Shown here: piece by piece, positions 32,012 to 43,058 of the stretch | How the letters are laid out: every line of letters starts with the position of its first letter | Position numbering within the stretch: position 1 is the stretch's first letter | Source: Lojkania enalia | Lineage: Eukaryota; Ascomycota; Dothideomycetes; Pleosporales | Reading direction: 5' to 3' | Assembly: GCA_010094045.1 (NCBI GenBank) | Contig: ML986598.1 | Coordinates: forward strand, 248,001-312,000 | Length of the DNA: 64,000 nt | Notes under the pieces: generated by a model | Seen by the model: the letters and a program-made list of their open reading frames with translations, nothing else | Database searches by the model: none | Told to the model about the DNA's origin: nothing | Position numbers and translations under genes: made by a program

Positions 32012-33394
32012 CTATCGTCTTCTGGATGAGGAAGCAGAAGGCACGATGCGCTGGGAGGACGAAGTGCCAACGCCCGCCTGCTCCCACAGATCGAGACATG
32101 CGGACAACACTGAAAAGGGTCAACTTCATGGTTCTGTATGGGGGTAGGAGCAATGGGGCTACTTACTATTGAGTATCTCTTCTTCCCAGACGCCCATCTG
32201 GTAGTCGACAAGGCCGTGCTTTTCGATCTGGTCGCAGTTCTTGACGAGCTGATTGCCCATTTTCTCGAGGAAATCTGGCTCGATGAGCGTCTGGGGTAGC
32301 GGGGGCCGCTGGCCCGTGTCGACCATGTCCTGGGTCATGTCCTTCTGGCGCTGGAGGGTCATAAGCCAGCAGTTGTTGAACTCTTCCCACAGCTTGAGGC
32401 GCTGCGGGTAGTGGGTCTCGTCGTCTCGAACTAGGCCTATAGTCAATTCAGCTGCTCGTCCAGCCCGCACCCCGTGGGTAAACCTACCCAGCGTCTCTGC
32501 CCAGTGGAGCAGCCAGTCGGATAGGCGGGACAGGCTCTGGGCGGCCTCATGCAGGCGGCCGTCCCGCATCAGCTCGAAGGTCTTCTTGAGCTCGGCCTGG
32601 TAGTTGTTGTAGAACTCGTCGTACTCATTGCCGGCGGGCGGGTGGTCCTGCTGCTGCTGCTGCTGCTGCGGATAGCCGGGCTGGGCGGTGGGCGGGTGAG
32701 GGTCGGTCATGCCGGGCTGCGAGTATGCGGGGGCGATGGCGTCTCGTCCGACCGGGGCCTGCTGTGCTGTATATCCCAGCGAGGAGTACTGGGAAGGCAC
32801 GTTCGGGGCAGCTGCTGGCAGGCCGGAAGGCGCGCTGGCCGGTCCTCCCTCGCCGGGTACATAGTACTGCGGCTGTGCGACGCCGAACCCGGCGCTGAGG
32901 ACCTCCATGGCCGACGAGTCTCGCGCCTGCTGGAACTGTTGCACGGGTTCATACGCCGTCTGCGCCGCCGCCGCCGCCGCTGCTGCTGCCACCGCCGTCT
33001 GTTGCTGCTGGCCCGGCACGCTGTAGAGCACGCTCTGTCCGTACTGCCCGTACTGCTGCTGGTGCTGGTGCTGCTGGTGCTGGTGCTGCTGCCGGTGCTG
33101 GTGTGACGCGCTCTGTTGCTGTTGCTGCTCGGATGCGTACTCCTGGCTGGCGTAGGGCACGCCTCCCGGCTGAATCTGGGGCCCGACGAACTGTGAGCCT
33201 TCCTCGTAAGCGTAACCGTAACTCTGTGAGCCGGCGCGACTGCCAGAAGCGGGGGCAGACGTCGGCGGCGCCTGCCTGAAGCGGTCGGATGCGCTTACCA
33301 CTGGGTACGCCGCCTGTGTCTGCAGCAGCGTGCCCTGCTGTCCTGCGTAACCTGTCGGGTTGGACGTCCGCTGCCGCCGCTCATTGTTTTCCAT
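32012..33394 (-). CDS. Gln-rich putative transcriptional regulator, conserved C-terminal helical domain
   Basis: Three exons (minus): 33394-32488, 32436-32167, 32109-32012; 424 aa. The start is ATG 33394; the frame extends to 33415 only via GTG. Residues 1-245 are low complexity with Q, H/Q and A runs (for example HQHQQHQHQQQYGQ and a nine-Ala run). Residues ~250-400 form a conserved helical domain: YDEFYNNYQAELKKTFELMR, 'SDWLLHWAETLG', LVRDDETHYPQRLKLWEEFN, 'NCWLMTLQRQKDMTQDM' and 'KHGLVDYQMGVWEEEI'. The last exon adds ACLDLWEQAG. Related ascomycete proteins are, to my memory, sometimes annotated as morphogenesis/filamentous-growth regulators; I cannot confirm this. A nuclear role is inferred from the Q-rich composition. 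The 4.7-kb gene-free upstream region fits a developmentally controlled gene. Confidence 0.82.
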
Positions 33395-33943
33395 CCCAAT
33401 CGCCCGGCTCTTCACCTGGACGTTAAAGGGCGGATCGAGGGCCCGGTACGCCAGCGGCGAGACTGGTGGCGTCGCGTAGTTTGCCAGCTTGTTGGCTTAG
33501 GGGGAGGGAGAGCGTCTTTGAGGGAGGGGGCCGGACACAGTGAGGGAGTAGATGGCGCAAACGGATGGCGGGGTAGCTTTTTACACGCAACCAGGTACAA
33601 GAGAGAAGATGTCTCCAGGCGCGTATTGAGGAGGCTCCGGACGAAATATGCTACGGACAAAGAGGTGTAGGCGGGAGGTGGTAGTGGTGTTGGTGGTGAG
33701 GAATTGACGTTGGACTTGGCTGGATGGGCCTTCTCGAAGCTCTAGAGCTGTGAATATAAACACCGCCCTGGCGCATTACAGCATAGCCAATGGAGCCCGA
33801 GCTGTAGCAGACAAGATGGCGCCGAAGCCTCACTGACACGCGTGGGCTGTCGCAAGGATATCCTCGGTCCGTTGCGACGAGGATGTTTGGCACTGCTGCT
33901 GGCAAAGCCCGGAATCCGGCCTCCCGTTCTGGCAATAGACGAG

Positions 33944-33961
33944 AAAAAAAAAAAAAAAAAA
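33944..33961 (+). repeat. A18 homopolymer tract
   Basis: Uninterrupted run of about 18 A's, 550 bp upstream of the Q-rich gene start. Poly(dA:dT) tracts exclude nucleosomes, so a promoter role is possible. Confidence 0.8.
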
Positions 33962-35160
33962 TAACGTCCGCAGCCCAATGGACCAGCTTGACACGTAGCT
34001 GCCCGGTGACAGTGCCTTCTGGGAAAAGCAAGCGTGGAGAATCCTAGGAGAGACTGGCGATAGTGGTGATGGCCAGGCACGGCAACGATGTTTGGTAGGG
34101 CTGTCCTTGCACACTCGAAAATGCCCAAAACGGGTCGGGCACGACGGTCGGTCCAATGGAGTCGTCTCAGAACAGCTCAACGCCCACCGTCAGGCACGTC
34201 GACTGCTGTTATATGCACTGGGGTTCCTCACGATTGTAGTCTTCAGCGCACAGGACGGCAAGGAGCGGGTGCAGAAAAAGAAGTGAAGCGTTCGGTCCGA
34301 GTCAAGACAAAGTGCGACAAGAGTCTTGCTATATTTGTAAGCCCTCGCACAAGGACCACAGGGAACGACGGCGAGAGGTCCTGAGAAAGCCTTCAATAAT
34401 GACAAGAGTCGAGGGGACGGTGCCCCATTGGGCGCCGGGCAGAGCACAGTTAAAAGTAGACCGCGTCACGGGCAGGCACGCGTAGGCTAGAGCTGCTCGA
34501 AGATGCGAGATGTTGCCGAGGAATGGCGTCCAGCTCGGAACGGATCCTAGTCGTAGGGCTAGAGTGGGGGAAACTATGTGCAAGCGGAAAGGCTGAGGCG
34601 GAGGGATGGTAACGAGAGGTGTGAGTGTAATTGTAGTGTATAGGGCGAGGGCGGAGACAGCCACATTGGCGTAATAAGAGCATGAGGCAGAGGAGGGAGC
34701 AAAAAAGAAACACCGGCAAGGCGCCACGGCACAAGCTGGCAAGGAAATAAGACCGGGCGACGGACGAGTGCCAGAAGGGAAACTGGGAGAACGAGCCAGG
34801 CCCGTCTTGGGGGTTGGGGGATGAGGTACCTGAGGAGTGGGTGTGGCTTTGCGCCCGGCGCCGGGGGGGGGATGGGAGGTGAGTGAGGATGGAGGAGAAG
34901 ATGATTTTGGTCAAGCACGATGACTACTGCGTACCTTGCAAACTCTCCGATATCCGATGTGATATGGCGGGGCTTAAGCTAGCATGAGGGCTTGGGACAA
35001 GGTAGCCACGGTTACAGATCGTCTTTGGATCTACAAGCAGCCTGGGCGTGCTGTTCTGCAGGGCATCAAGAATGCAGCGTCTGTGTTTGCTGGCGTATTT
35101 GTCGGTCCATCGTGTGGGTGTTCGTTCCCCTTGTCCTTGTCAGCCTTTCGCATCCCTCGC

Positions 35161-35217
35161 GCAGCAGAGCAGCAGAGCAGAAGAGCAGCAGAGCAGAAGA
35201 GCAGCAGAGCGGCAGAG
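35161..35217 (+). repeat. GCAGA/GAGCA short tandem repeat
   Basis: Units GCAGCAGA and GCAGAAGA alternate over ~57 bp (for example CAGAGCAGAAGAGCAGCAGA). Not inside a supported coding region. Confidence 0.85.
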
Positions 35218-36040
35218 TAGCAATAGCAGTAGCAAGCAAGTTGGCGAGCGGCTCCACGACTCCTCCCTTCATGCACCACACGCGCGACGAGCCAGAGACT
35301 ACCGGCAGGGTCTCCGCCGTGGCCACCATGACCGCGATATTTCCATGCTAAGAGCATCCTCCAGCTCGGCTTGGCGGCCGAGGGCGATGATGCGGCCGGG
35401 ACGCCACGAGACTCTCCAGCTGAAGAGGCCCCGGGGCAAAGGGGGCCTGTGTGTGGTGGCCAAACCCGGGAGCCACCAACAGAGTGCTGCTGAGGAACAG
35501 ATGCACTGCGCGTCTCCCGCCTGGCAGTGTCGCAGACGTGTTTCATGCACGGAAGACAGGCCGGAGGCGGACGAGGCGGGGTGCTGATTCGTTTCTGCCA
35601 TTGCCAAACCATCAGACGGCTATCCAGACTCTTGCAGCGTTGTCATCGTCATCATCGTCATGGAGGGACGGTCGACGGCGCGGAGGCGGCAAGGGCTGAC
35701 ATTGCTGGGCACGCATCCATTCCACAGTCCACATGCCCTGGGTCCGGCCTGTGCGGTACGGGCTGGTGCAGCTTCAGGGGTGCAAATTTCGGCAGACTCG
35801 ACCAAGCCATCGCTCGTCTCTCTGATGCGGGAAAACCGCAGGGATTTTCTACGCGTGGGCCGATCCTCTCCACTTCCCACAGCCTCACTCGCCGATCCTG
35901 AGGCAGGGCGTGGCTCCTGACTGGCTGCTGCTCCTGTTTCGCGTTTACAGCGTGCAGCTGGCCAGGCTCCCATAGTACGGAATGCCTCGCCGCGTACTTT
36001 TGATATCGAGCCACAACGCACGCGAACACATGCTTTTGCA

Positions 36041-36082
36041 GCAGCTCGACCAAGCTCGACCAAGCTCGAACAAGCTTGACGA
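36041..36082 (+). repeat. 10-bp CAAGCTCGAC tandem repeat
   Basis: About four copies of CAAGCTCGAC, with small changes in the first and last copy. Located in the long non-coding upstream region. Confidence 0.85.
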
Positions 36083-37132
36083 GCTAGTAGCTGGCATCGG
36101 AAGCCCTCCTGCGTCGCTGACTGGAGCCCGCAGACCTGTCCTGTACCCGTACAATATGTACCAAGCCAGGAGTAGGTCATGATCCTTCCGATGCAGGTCT
36201 TGTGCCGGCCGTGCTCTCCGCTCTCCTCTCTCCTAGCCATAATACCTTTTAATTTCCTAGTACCTAGCACAAGAGAAAAAAAAAATATTAAACCGTCGAA
36301 AACACGAACTCGTCGAGCACGCGCACTCACGCCGGTCCCATGTGGTTGCGTTATTTCCGACCGTTGTCGTAGCCTCTCCGTCGCACTCACGTGGCTTGCT
36401 CGCAGGGGTGTCCCGAGTTCGATGGTATTCGCCAAAAGGCCTCAAAGACGCACAGATGGATGCATTCGTTGAGTGAAAAGTGAAAGAAGTAGCCGCTAAA
36501 TGAAACGAGCGGTGTCAAGATTAGCCATCTCTAGCTGCGATCAGACACGAGAACGCGCGCCATCAGATCAACGGCGATCGTTAGGCGGTCCTCGCACATC
36601 ATCCGATCTGCCCAACGACGCGAGATTACAGGGCCACGTCGAGCACTTCTTCGAGAAGGTTTCATTTCGTTCGAGAAGGTCCTATCCATGAGACGGGAAA
36701 TTACAGCTCCCCCCGCTGACAGCAGCAGCGTGTACCGTATAGTATAGTACAGCACAGTACACACATACATACGCCTTGTGCCACCATCGGCCGCCTTGCA
36801 GACTGCGGAGCGCACACAGTCAAATCAGAGGGAGTAGTAAGCGATAGGACGATTTCATCGTACGTTAGTGGAAGGCCTATTTTTATTCAAATTGAGTTCA
36901 CACCAGCAGTCGATCAGGAACGGCCGTTATCCTACTTCCGGCGAAATGCAGTGTTCGAGCATGTCCCCTGGGTTTTAGCCGTTGAGGCTGCCGCTTAATT
37001 GCCGGCATCAAATGCGCATCGAAGCGAATGATGGCGAGCGTCGAATGCGGAGTCGGTAGGGCGAGGCCACTGATTGGCTTGCATTTCGCTGGAATTCCTT
37101 GATTGGACCTCGAGAGGGGTTTGTCGGTCAGG

Positions 37133-37151
37133 TTTTTTTTTTTTTTTTTTT
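37133..37151 (+). repeat. T19 homopolymer tract
   Basis: Uninterrupted run of about 19 T's between the Q-rich gene's far-upstream region and the uS9m gene. Confidence 0.8.
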
Positions 37152-38139
37152 GAAGCTCACGCGGGTAAACAACAGCTGAGGGCCAAGTGCATTGTAACAC
37201 ATGTTCTACCCGCCTACAGGCAACTCTAGTCGCGATATTAGCCACCGCTGACCGGCAGCGCTACTGCTTGAGTAAATTTCGTTCATGCACGAAGCGTACC
37301 GTGCGCATCTTGCATTCCGCTTGTCGACGTCAGAAAGAGGAAGTCCACCCTGACTGATGCTGAGAGTTGATTTGCTCGCGGAGCCTCGAGATATCGACGC
37401 AGGGATTGCGATCCATCGCGCGCTACGATCTCCGCCCTCCTATCCGAAATCTTCCTTTTCCCCCACCCTCCTTCCCCTGCCTGGCAGGGAGACTTTTGTT
37501 AAACTTTGAGTAGGTTACTAGTTTGCTAGGAATATGACTATTGTCTAGGGCGCTTGGAACTCCTTGTGAACACACGTCAGCCGATTTGCAGACGCCATGC
37601 ACGCCTATCCAGCTTTCGGCTTCCAGGGATTGCATGATGGCTGGCAGGGATCGGGTGAAGAAGATGCCGTGAATGGCCAGTGAGTGTAATGAACCGCTTC
37701 CTCGGGTTGTCGAACATGATACTTGGACAAGGTCTCAAGCCGAGGCATGAAAGACGTTCCATGTTCCATTCGACCTTGAACCCCCCAATACCGCTATACG
37801 TCACGAGCGTGTGAGGATTCCTTATTTGACACAAATATGACTCTGAAACACCTTGGGCTTTTTGCACATGTAGCGTTTTGACGAATACATCTATACACAT
37901 CTCGAAATCGGCATGTAGGAAAATGAATAAGATCACATCAGCTCCAAGGTGGTTGTGGGTTCCACGGCAGCATCAGCAGCTCGGCGAAGGATCAAAACGG
38001 CGATACATGAAGCGGCCCGTCTGCGCCCCCCAAAGACCATACGCGCATGTTCCCGTTACCCGACTAGCATACATATTTACTAAAGTTACATGAAAATGTG
38101 GCTGGCGATATACAAGGTAATGCACAAGGAGGTGAAACC

Positions 38140-39304
38140 TCAACGCTTGACCCAGGTGGGCATCTTGCGGGCCTTGACATGGCCTGCCTTCTTCCTTTCC
38201 ACCTTCCTTGGGTCGCGGGTGATGCAGCCAGCTGTGAAGCAGTTAGCGCCCGGCTCTTGTTCAGACTAACTAAGCGATTGGAAGAGCACAGATCAAACGA
38301 GGGGAGAACGTTTGGCCAGTTTCGAGCGGCATAAATGAAGACCACGAGGACAAACGAGGGATAAAAACAAGGAGTACGGAGAAAAAGGACATTTGTAAGT
38401 CTGACTCACCTCGTCGCAGCGCAGGTTTCAACGCCGGTTCGTGCACAAGCAGTGCCTTTGCTACAGCTAGGGTCATGGCCTCGGCTTGGCCAGTCACTCC
38501 TCCACCCTGGGTCAAAGCAAAGACATTGTACTTGTCCAGCCGCTGTGTTGCCTTGAGTGCCCACACGGCGCTTTCGCGGTCATGCAGCCGCCCAAAGAAC
38601 TGCGTTAGAGACTTGCCATTGACCAGCACCTCTCCCTCTCCTTCTACCACCCAGGCTACGGCAGAAGACTTTTTTCTTCGGCCCACGCCCTTAGCCCTAC
38701 CCATCTCATCGATAAAAACTGGATTTGGCCTGACATCTCCTGGCTGACTAGCCTTTTTGTAGCGCTTCATGGCCTCAGCGACCTCCGGAGGCATTAATGA
38801 TGGGTGTATCGTGTTCAATCTACGGAGTATATGCAGCATCTTGTGATATCGCTGAGTCTTGACGGGCTCGTTGGTCATGATGCGGTACTGGTCGATGGTC
38901 TTCCATGCTACCTTCGGGGCCTCTGAGTTGGGGACGGTGGGGAGAGCAGATACTTTTCGGAGGAGAGCGGAGAGACTGACGAAGTCATCGTTGAAGGTAG
39001 GCTTCGAGCTGAAGTAGGATGGAGATGCCGGGACAACGCGCAGCTTCCCTAGGTCTATATTCTTTTCGTCGCCGCTCCCAGCTTTTGCTGCATCTTCCTT
39101 GGCGAAATTGATCGGGGGTGCCGCGGTGAATTTCTCCTGGGGCTCGCCGACAGGCTCAGCGGGTCGCGAAGCGGTGGTGGAGAGCGATCTCGCCGTCGAC
39201 GTCTGTCGTGAGTGCCGCATCGAGCGTTGACATTGCGGCCGTGGGGCGCTTCTCAAGGACTCGAATGCCCATTGTAGGCTCCGTGAGAAGCCTCCCCGCG
39301 TCAT
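38140..39304 (-). CDS. MRPS9: Mitochondrial small-subunit ribosomal protein uS9m
   Basis: Two exons (minus): 39304-38410 and 38231-38140; 328 aa, phase-consistent. The start is ATG 39304 ([16 protein letters not shown]); the upstream in-frame extension uses only TTG. The N-terminus is Arg/Ser-rich without acidic residues ([20 protein letters not shown]), a mitochondrial targeting sequence. The S9 domain begins at ~205: '[18 protein letters not shown]', then '[14 protein letters not shown]', then '[27 protein letters not shown]', with the C-terminal hallmark '[20 protein letters not shown]' and the terminal 'KR'. The last two residues reach the ribosomal P-site in the family. The intron removes 178 nt just before that hallmark. 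It is divergent from the elongation factor gene. Confidence 0.95.
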
Positions 39305-39573
39305 TGTAGCTCCCAATGGCCTGAATCGTGTTGTTCAGTTGTTGGCGTCGTGGACTTTGACAGTCTCTCGCGGCAGTTCAGCCAAAAGTTTAGATTGAAG
39401 AGGCTTGGCGCCAAGCACTGAAGGCGCCAAGCACTGAAGGCGCTAAGCACGAAACGACACAAGAAAAATTAGAAGGCAACACCCCGCCTTAACCCAAACG
39501 TCCACTCTTGATCTCTTCACTTCCGGCAAATACCCTTTGATTGCGCTGCGGATTTCGAGTCAATACAGCAATC
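39305..39573. promoter_or_regulatory. Bidirectional promoter between uS9m and eEF1B-gamma
   Basis: Only 269 bp separate the two divergent ATGs (39304 minus, 39574 plus), so both promoters must lie here or overlap. A near-triplicated 16-bp unit sits in the middle. Both products serve translation, one mitochondrial and one cytosolic. Confidence 0.7.
39407..39453 (+). repeat. Three tandem copies of a 16-bp unit in the bidirectional promoter
   Basis: Unit GGCGCCAAGCACTGAA appears at 39407-39422 and 39423-39438, and with one substitution and one deletion at 39439-39453. GGCGCC is itself a palindrome. Possible binding-site array. Confidence 0.9.
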
Positions 39574-41137
39574 ATGTCTTTTGGCAAAATATACAGCTAT
39601 CCTGTACGTATAATCCCACATCCTACCCGAATCTAGGGCGTGGACAAGTCTGCTACCCCACGATGCCTAACAATAGTCATAGGGCAACCCGCGCACAACA
39701 TCGCTACTCGCCGTTGCAAAGGAGAACAACTTGGACATCGAGTCCGTCCACACTGAGCCCGCTAGCGGCGTCTCTACCGAGTACCTGAAGCTCAACAAGC
39801 TCGGCAAGGTCCCCACTTTCGAGGGCACCGATGGCTTCGTCCTCACTGAGTGCATCGCCATCGCCGTCTACTGTAAGTCGCACCAAGTACTTCTATTTTT
39901 GTTTCTCTAGCTCTTCCGCGATTGCCTATATGATGAGACATATTATCATTTCAGTTATCCCTGTCTAAACGCAAGGTGTTGAGAATCTTCGACTCTGATT
40001 TTTCGGCCTACTACTTCCTTTATATATTGGTTACAATGACTCACGAGGCTAACTCCGATCAGTGGCCTCCCAGAACGAGAAGACCGCTCTCTTCGGAAAG
40101 ACCAAACAGGACTATGCTTCTATCCTCCGATGGATGTCCTTCGCCAACACTGAGATCCTTTCCCCACTCGGTGGCTGGTTCCGTCCCATTATCGGTCGCG
40201 ACCCTTACAACAAGAAGAATGTTGAAGACTCACAGAAGTCTACCCTCAAGGCCGTTCACGTCCTTGAGGAGCATCTCCTTACCCACACATACCTTGTCGG
40301 CGAGCGATTGACGCTTGCTGATATCTTCGCCACCAGCATCCTCGCCCGAGGCTTCCAGTACTTCTTCGACAAGAAGTGGAGGGAGGAGAACCCCAACACC
40401 ACCCGTTGGTATGAGACCGTTTATAGCCAGCCTAGCTACTCTGCTGTTGCCGGCAAACTTACTTTCATTGACGAGGCCATCAAGAACGTCCCTCCGAAGA
40501 AGGAGGCCGCACCCAAGAAGGAGCAGGCAAAGAAGGAGGCTGCCCCCAAGCCCAAGAAGGAGGAGGCCGCTGACGAGGAGGAAGATAAGCCAGCTCCCAA
40601 GCCCAAGCATCCGCTTGAGCTGCTACCTCGCGCCACTTTCGTCTTGGACGACTGGAAACGCAAGTATTCTAACGAGGATACCCGCGAAGTTGCCCTACCT
40701 TGGTTTTGGGAGAACATGAACTTCGAAGAGTACTCCATCTGGAAGGTCGACTATAAGTACAATGATGAGTTGACCATGACCTTCATGAGCGCCAACTTGA
40801 TTGGTGAGAAGCCTTGGTTATTACAAATTACCCAAACTAACTCTCTTCAGGTGGTTTCTTCGCCCGTCTCGAGGCCAGCCGCAAGTACATCTTTGGCGCA
40901 GCGTCCGTTTACGGCAAGACGAACGACTCAGTGATCCAGGGTGCCTTCGTCATCCGTGGCCAAGAAGCACTCCCCGCCTTTGACGTCGCCCCTGACTATG
41001 AGAGCTACGAGTTCACCAAGCTCGACCCCACCAAGCCTGAGGATAAGGAGTTTGTCAACGACCAGTGGTCTTGGGATAAGAGCATCACGGTCAATGGAAA
41101 GGAGTACGAGTGGGCTGATGGCAAGGTATTCAAGTAA
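39574..41137 (+). CDS. eEF1G: Translation elongation factor 1B gamma subunit
   Basis: Four exons: 39574-39603, 39683-39872, 40063-40803, 40851-41137; 415 aa, the normal length. The tiny first exon encodes MSFGKIYSYP. A thioredoxin-fold GST N-terminal domain (to ~75, 'LGKVPTFEGTDGFVLTE') and a GST C-terminal domain (~85-215, YLVGERLTLADIFATSILAR) are followed by a Lys-rich linker (PPKKEAAPKKEQAKKEAAPK) and the EF1G domain (~255-415). That domain begins 'HPLELLPRATFVLDDWKRKYSNEDTR' and includes 'WFWENMNFEEYSIWK' and 'GGFFARLEASRKYIFG'. It is the structural subunit of the nucleotide exchange complex that recycles eEF1A-GDP in the cytosol. The gene is intact, with strong codon bias towards C-ending codons as expected for high expression. 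Confidence 0.97.
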
Positions 41138-43058
41138 GCTGTCAGGACTTGTGTGAGAGTTCGTGAAATGATACGAGGTACGGACTTGATGACTGCTACG
41201 AATGGTGATAGGGTATAGGTATGACAGGTAGTTTAGGCGGCGGGCTTTTGGTAGATAGACGGCTTATACCAAAAGCATGGCCCGATTGTTCGGGTAAAAA
41301 TCAAGATGCTACACCACGTCAGACGATTGGAGTGCTGTGATTTGGCATGATGACGTTGGTGGATGAAATATGCATATGCTAAAATAGGCGCTCTGACTGA
41401 AGTTGCCCCGCATTTTCATGCTAAGATGCTACGATGTGATGCCAGGTTGGCTGGCCTTCATGCCTGGGCCCAGGAATTCTAGTGGCAACTGTAGCCTGCG
41501 CCTAACACAGGATTCTGGAATTCCGATTCGTCGCTAATCGCAAAGGCGTGATTGGAATATGGCAATGCGTTAAGCCGCTAACAGAGCCTGGATGCTCAGG
41601 ACAAGCCTGGACTCAAAGTTCCGCCGGGTCGCGCGAGCCGTGTATGACAGATGACAGGAAATGCATGGATGACGGCCCGGGAGCCTCTGCATCTGTTCAT
41701 GGGGTCGATCTGCAGTCAAGATGACAACTCGTCTGGCCTTTTCCAGTTGGAATGTCGTCGTGGGGTTGTTTGTTGACAGGTAAATAGTAGGTCGGCCGAC
41801 ACAGGCCTCGACTCAAATCTGGGGCGGGGCCGCTGTGGCGCCGCGGTAGAGGACCTTTCATTGGATGCGTGCGCCAACAAGCGGCGGTGCAAAAGGCTGA
41901 GGACTCGAGAACCTTGACAGACAACCAGGCGCGCGCCGCAGGCTTCTTTTAACCTGCCTAAAGACCTCTGTACTCCACGACAGCAACGCTGCGATCGCCT
42001 TTGCCTGGGGTGCACGGTCGCTCAAAATCCACAGGGAAGAGCAGGAGAAGCGCAAGGGTTGATGTTGAAGAAGGCATTCGAGGACCCACGCCCTACGATC
42101 GCACCTGGGCACAGAGTAAGACGAGAAGCACGTCAGATGCCATCGTCGTCCACGGACACACTCTGTTGAACACTAAGCGTGCACGACGCCACTTTGGCTC
42201 GGTCAAGGTCTGCCTCTCACCATCTGACATTATTTCCTCATCCACGTTGGATTGCGGTTCCGCCTGCGCAAGCATCCGAAGCTTTAGCAAAACGAGCAGA
42301 AAGGACTCGACGGGATCCTGCAGCAGCACGACCATTTTTACGAACGGAGTGGACGATACGTAGTTGCTGCCGTGCAACACGAAGCTCTCAGAGTTGCTAG
42401 TCGGCCCGTTCGTAGACGTTGCACTTTAAAGATCGGAAGAAGCTCTTTTTCTCACGTCAAACAGCATCGTTTGAAGACTAACATTGTCACGCGACATTCT
42501 CTACCGGCTTCTGCCACCAAGCTCTCGAACTGTCTGCTGGTTATTTAGACTGAGAGAAAGATTAGAGTTAAGGCTGAAGATCGATTTGCGTTTAAAAGCA
42601 ATTTGCGTCTGGGACCTGGAGCGGAAGAGAAATTCGCCATTCATATATAGGAAGTAAGAGGCTGAGGCACGCTGGGTTGGATTGAAGTGAGTTGGACATC
42701 GACTTATCGCAAGATATCAGAACTAGACGAGTATATCGTGTGGTCTAGGGCACATTGCTGTGAAGGAATAGAGCGGGCATGAAAGAGGGAAATGGGGTGG
42801 ATAGGGGGAGGGTATCGGGACACGCGGAGCCTGCTATCCAGGTTATATGTTTGGTATGTTTTTAGGCTTATCCATTGAACGATTCCGGCGATGAGTCTGG
42901 AAGCCTTACAATTCCTTTATATTTCTTCATCTGTTACTTGCTAATGCCCAGCATTCATTATGCCAACTTTTATCTTTGCTCTCAGGATGTCGATGCACTA
43001 GGGACAAAGCCTTTTGTTTCACTTATTTCCGTGTACGAAGCTAACTCATCACGTTCAG
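41138..43058. other. Intergenic; 5' end of the phosphodiesterase gene unresolved here
   Basis: 41138-42800 has no supportable gene. Between about 42840 and 43058 one or more short 5' exons of the phosphodiesterase gene should lie; splice-like elements occur (TTGCTCTCAG ending at ~42990, GTACGAAG...CTAAC...TTCAG ending at 43058) but I could not choose a unique start codon. Confidence 0.5.

Larger units (their letters stand above)
33395..38139. other. 4.7-kb upstream region of the Q-rich gene, no supportable gene
   Basis: GC-rich relative to the flanking accessory regions. Open frames up to 271 codons occur on both strands but overlap each other, have low-complexity or Arg-rich translations and no recognisable motif, so I reject them as genes. 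It holds the A18 tract at 33944-33961, GCAGA tandem units at 35161-35217, a CAAGCTCGAC repeat at 36041-36082 and a T19 tract at 37133-37151. It probably contains a long promoter or 5' leader for the Q-rich gene; an unannotated noncoding transcript is possible. Confidence 0.45.

Noticed and set aside
32549..33106. 185-codon plus-strand frame
   Set aside because: Antisense to the Q-rich regulator; the Val/Leu-rich translation is the mirror of CAG/CAC repeats.
35620..36435. 271-codon open frame on the minus strand
   Set aside because: Overlaps several open frames in other phases and on the other strand; translation is Arg/Ser-rich with no motif; lies in GC-rich spacer where long chance frames are expected.
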